This document shows positions 61,856 to 64,000 of a stretch of 64,000 bases of DNA, piece after piece. The position numbers and the translations under genes were made by a program. The notes below the pieces were generated by a model. That model had not been told where the DNA came from. It made no database searches and was given only the letters and a program-made list of their open reading frames with translations. Source of the stretch: Bradyrhizobium liaoningense (lineage in GTDB: Bacteria > Pseudomonadota > Alphaproteobacteria > Rhizobiales > Xanthobacteraceae). Location of the stretch: positions 181,828 through 245,827 of the forward strand of contig NZ_JAFCJM010000004.1 of NCBI RefSeq assembly GCF_018130955.1, read 5' to 3'. How positions within the stretch are numbered: the first letter of the stretch is position 1; each line of letters opens with the position of its first letter.

Positions 61856-62732
61856 CGTCGTCGTCTGTCTTCAGGCACGCCACAAAACCCTGCAACGCGC
61901 TGTACTGATGGCCGGTGCGGCGCTGGATGAACAGCGTCTCGACGCGGGCATAGGTCGGGCTCAGCGTGTGGATCGACACGCTGCCGTTCATCTCGCTGCG
62001 CGCCGCCACCGCGCGCGGCAGCAGCGTCACGCCCATGTCGGCGGCGACGCAGCCGATCATGCCGTCGAGCGTGCCGAGCTCGAACCGCGCCCCCGAGGGC
62101 CAGCCGAACTCGGTCATGACCTGCTCGAGCCGCTGGCGGTAGGTGCACCCGGTGCGGAAGACGAGCGCGGTGGGGCCCGACTCCGGTGTGCCCGCACGCA
62201 ACTCGGCCAGTGTTGCCCAGCGCCGCGCGCTGACCAGCACCAGTTCTTCGCGAAAGGCGCGTGTTGCGGTGAGGTCGGCATGATCGATGGGACCGGCGAC
62301 GAATGCGCCATCGAGCGAGCCGTCGAGCACGGCGGCGACGAGATCGGCCGTAGTCGCCGTACGCAGCGTCAAGCGCACCGCGGGGAAGCGGCGGTGGAAG
62401 TCGGCGAGCAGGGGCGGCAGCCGCACGGCCGCAGTGGTCTCCATCGAGCCGATCGCGAGCGGGCCCTTGGGCTCGCCGTCGTCGCGCGCGGCGAGCACGG
62501 CTTCGCGCGACAGCGCCGCCATCCGCTGCGCGTAGGGCAGCAATCGCTTGCCGGCGCCGGTCAACGTCATGCCGCGGCTGTGCCGCTCGAACAGCGGCGT
62601 GCCGATCTCCGCTTCCAGCGCCTTGATCCGCTGGGTGACATTCGACTGCACGGTGTTGAGGTCCTCGGCGGCGCGGGTGATGCCGCCGGTGCGGGCGACC
62701 GCGGCAAAGGTCTTGATATCGCTGAGTTCCAT
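61842..62732 (-). CDS. LysR-family transcriptional regulator
   Basis: This 296-residue protein has the LysR helix-turn-helix (about 3-62, with AAVARTGGITRAAEDLNTVQ in its first half) and the substrate-binding domain. It is divergent from the nitronate monooxygenase gene, with about 111 bases between starts, so that gene is its probable target. Several T-N11-A type half-sites may exist in the gap but none is certain. Confidence 0.92.
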   Translation of the reverse strand: MELSDIKTFAAVARTGGITRAAEDLNTVQSNVTQRIKALEAEIGTPLFERHSRGMTLTGAGKRLLPYAQRMAALSREAVLAARDDGEPKGPLAIGSMETTAAVRLPPLLADFHRRFPAVRLTLRTATTADLVAAVLDGSLDGAFVAGPIDHADLTATRAFREELVLVSARRWATLAELRAGTPESGPTALVFRTGCTYRQRLEQVMTEFGWPSGARFELGTLDGMIGCVAADMGVTLLPRAVAARSEMNGSVSIHTLSPTYARVETLFIQRRTGHQYSALQGFVACLKTDDDVIAA

Positions 62733-62843
62733 GACTTGAGGTTCTTGGGCTTCGTTTTGTTTTCGAGATGGCAGCGTTCGCTAGAATTCAATTTTCGAGA
62801 ATGCTAGTCCCGCCTAGTCTGCCTGTCCAGACCGGAGGACGCC

Positions 62844-63899
62844 GTGCCAATCGCTACACCGCTGACCAGGCTTCTTGGGATCGAGCATCCGATCCTGCTC
62901 GCGCCGATGGATGTCGTCGCGGGCAGCAGGCTGGTGACGGCGGTCAGCCGTGCCGGCGGCTTTGGGATTCTCGGTGGCGGCTACGGCGAGCGGGCTTGGC
63001 TCGAGCAGGAGACAGCCAAGCTCAAAGAGCTGCGCGCGCCGTTCGGCATCGGCCTCATCACCTGGAGCCTTGCGAAGCATCCCGAGCTTCTCGACATCGC
63101 GCTCGCGGCGCGCCCCAACGCCATCATGTTGTCGTTTGGTGATCCCGCGCCGTTTTCAGCAAAGATCAAATCCGCCGGCGCGCGCCTGATCTGTCAGGTG
63201 CAGGATGAGACCATGGCGCGGCAGGCGCTCGACGCTGGCGCAGACATTCTCATCGCGCAGGGGACGGAAGCGGGCGGCCATGGTGCCGCGCGCACCACTG
63301 TCGATCTCGTGCCGGCGATTGTGGATCTTGCGGCCGGCCGCGTGCCGGTCGTGGCGGCCGGCGGCATCGCCGATGGGCGCGGGCTCGCTGCGATGCTGAT
63401 GCTGGGCGCAAGCGGCGTGCTGCTCGGCACGCGCTTCTATGCGAGCGAGGAGGCCGATGGCGCTGATGAGGCCAAGCGGCGCATCTGTCGTGCTGCGAGT
63501 GGCGAAACCGTGCGCGGCATCCTCTTCGATCTCTCCCGCAACAATGTCTGGCCGGCGCCGTTTACGGGACGTTGCCTGATCAACGACCACGCGCGCCGCT
63601 GGATCGGCCGCGAAGTCGAGCTGATGCAGAATGTCGCCACGGTCGCGATTGATTATGCGGCGGCCAAGGCGGCCGGCAATTTCGATGTCGCCGCCGTCAT
63701 TGCCGGCGAGTCCGTCGGCTTGATCCATGATATTCCGCCGGCAGCCGACATTGTCGCGCGGATCGCAACCGAAGCGGAACAGCTTCTGGCCGGCCGGCAC
63801 AATTCGGCGGGAGGTGTTCTTCCTTCTCCCCTTATGGGAGAAGGTGGCGTGGTCCTAACCGGCTACATGGGTAACAGAATAGACCGGCGACATGGGTAA
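62844..63899 (+). CDS. Nitronate monooxygenase-like flavoprotein, 3' end altered
   Basis: This 351-residue frame encodes an NMO/2-nitropropane dioxygenase-type FMN TIM barrel: LLAPMDVVAGSRLVTAVSRA, GTEAGGHGAARTTVDLVP, and VVAAGGIADGRGLAAML with LGTRFYAS after it. GTG 62844 with GGAGGAC before it is the start. The family part ends near residue 320; residues after about 328 come from a palindromic repeat and then from the left end of an insertion sequence, where the stop codon lies. The enzyme may still fold since the barrel is complete. It oxidises nitronates or related anions. Confidence 0.88.
   Translation: MPIATPLTRLLGIEHPILLAPMDVVAGSRLVTAVSRAGGFGILGGGYGERAWLEQETAKLKELRAPFGIGLITWSLAKHPELLDIALAARPNAIMLSFGDPAPFSAKIKSAGARLICQVQDETMARQALDAGADILIAQGTEAGGHGAARTTVDLVPAIVDLAAGRVPVVAAGGIADGRGLAAMLMLGASGVLLGTRFYASEEADGADEAKRRICRAASGETVRGILFDLSRNNVWPAPFTGRCLINDHARRWIGREVELMQNVATVAIDYAAAKAAGNFDVAAVIAGESVGLIHDIPPAADIVARIATEAEQLLAGRHNSAGGVLPSPLMGEGGVVLTGYMGNRIDRRHG
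63822..63851. repeat. Half copy of the CCTTCTCCCC/GGGAGAAGG repeat
   Basis: TTCCTTCTCCCCTTATGGGA with GAAGGTGGCG is the left arm of the family at 28870-29018. The remaining half is missing, replaced by the insertion sequence end. Confidence 0.75.
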
Positions 63900-64000
63900 C
63901 AGGTCAACTGTCGGCAAGGAGGGCTTTGCCGATGGGTTGGAAGGAGACCTGTGCCGTGGACGAGCGGATGCGCTTTATGGTGGCGGTTGAGAAGGGCGAG
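63858..64000 (+). mobile_element. Left end of an IS481-like insertion sequence (cut by window edge)
   Basis: Two 20-base direct repeats, ACCGGCTACATGGGTAACAG (63858-63877) and ACCGGCGACATGGGTAACAG (63883-63902), differ at one base and stand 25 bases apart, a likely set of transposase-binding sites. A transposase frame follows. The exact terminal base is uncertain; the insertion interrupted a palindromic repeat. The right part is outside the window. Confidence 0.75.
63932..64000 (+). CDS. IS481-type transposase, N-terminal fragment
   Basis: Only 23 codons are visible: MGWKETCAVDERMRFMVAVE followed by KGE. AAGGAGG lies nine bases before the ATG. This opening is the one I associate with IS481-family transposases, which begin with a helix-turn-helix and continue with a DDE integrase core. 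The catalytic part is outside the window. Confidence 0.7.
   Translation, partial: MGWKETCAVDERMRFMVAVEKGE

Overview
The window reads as a chromosomal segment of a GC-rich alphaproteobacterium, most probably Bradyrhizobium or a close relative. The grounds are the dense oppositely oriented gene packing, the gene content (TAXI-type TRAP transporter, several CoA-linked catabolic clusters, an amidase whose catalytic residues sit at the same numbers as malonamidase E2 of B. japonicum), the pyrB-pyrC-plsY-dprA-topA-rnr-rpmG backbone, and many intergenic palindromic repeats of the kinds familiar from Bradyrhizobium. No rRNA, tRNA or CRISPR array was seen.

Layout. 1-2.3 kb: the end of a thiolase-like gene with its DUF35 zinc-ribbon partner, a 33-aa membrane protein, a carboxymuconolactone-decarboxylase-like protein and a MazG-like pyrophosphohydrolase. 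2.3-10.5 kb: a divergent unit around an IclR regulator. Leftward run a biotin carrier protein, a TAXI solute-binding protein, a fused TRAP permease and a glutaminase carrying STAS and cyclic-nucleotide-binding domains; rightward runs a carboxyltransferase. Two overlapping perfect palindromes lie between them. 10.6-17 kb: a molybdopterin oxidoreductase, a GlcD/D2HGDH-type flavoprotein, an orphan ABC solute-binding protein and an MFS transporter. 17-20.6 kb: thiolase, enoyl-CoA hydratase, hotdog thioesterase and a TetR regulator, with related TATGA motifs upstream of three of them. 20.7-28.2 kb: a LysR regulator divergent from a valine-catabolism operon (mmsA, acyl-CoA dehydrogenase, 3-hydroxyisobutyryl-CoA hydrolase, mmsB, acyl-CoA synthetase). 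28.3-35.9 kb: MaoC and SDR enzymes, a flavoprotein, a D-threonine aldolase/D-serine dehydratase-like enzyme, an ABC-F ATPase, a DUF188 protein and a frameshifted MaoC-like gene.

35.9-46.1 kb: an IS630-family element sits between rpmG and what looks like its own terminator; then an LLM flavin monooxygenase, a NUDIX hydrolase, a DUF983 protein, RNase R and DNA topoisomerase I. 46.3-49.7 kb: an accessory block with two HxlR-type regulators, each divergent from a redox enzyme (an SDR, and a frameshifted NADH azoreductase), plus a 60-aa membrane protein. 49.8-56.6 kb: dprA, a malonamidase-like amidase, a patatin, plsY, and pyrC-pyrB in which the dihydroorotase homologue lacks the HxH metal motif. 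56.8-64 kb: a VanX-like dipeptidase, an AidB-like acyl-CoA dehydrogenase, a CPBP protease, an AEC transporter with ruvX, a LysR regulator and a nitronate monooxygenase whose 3' end runs through a palindromic repeat into a second insertion sequence (IS481-like) cut by the window edge.

Three themes deserve attention: the IclR-centred carboxylase/transport/glutaminase unit with its operators and tandem leader hairpins; two genes each broken by what looks like one missing base; and mobile or palindromic DNA that has altered gene ends (rpmG terminator, LysR stop codon, nitronate monooxygenase tail, false starts upstream of the VanX-like gene).
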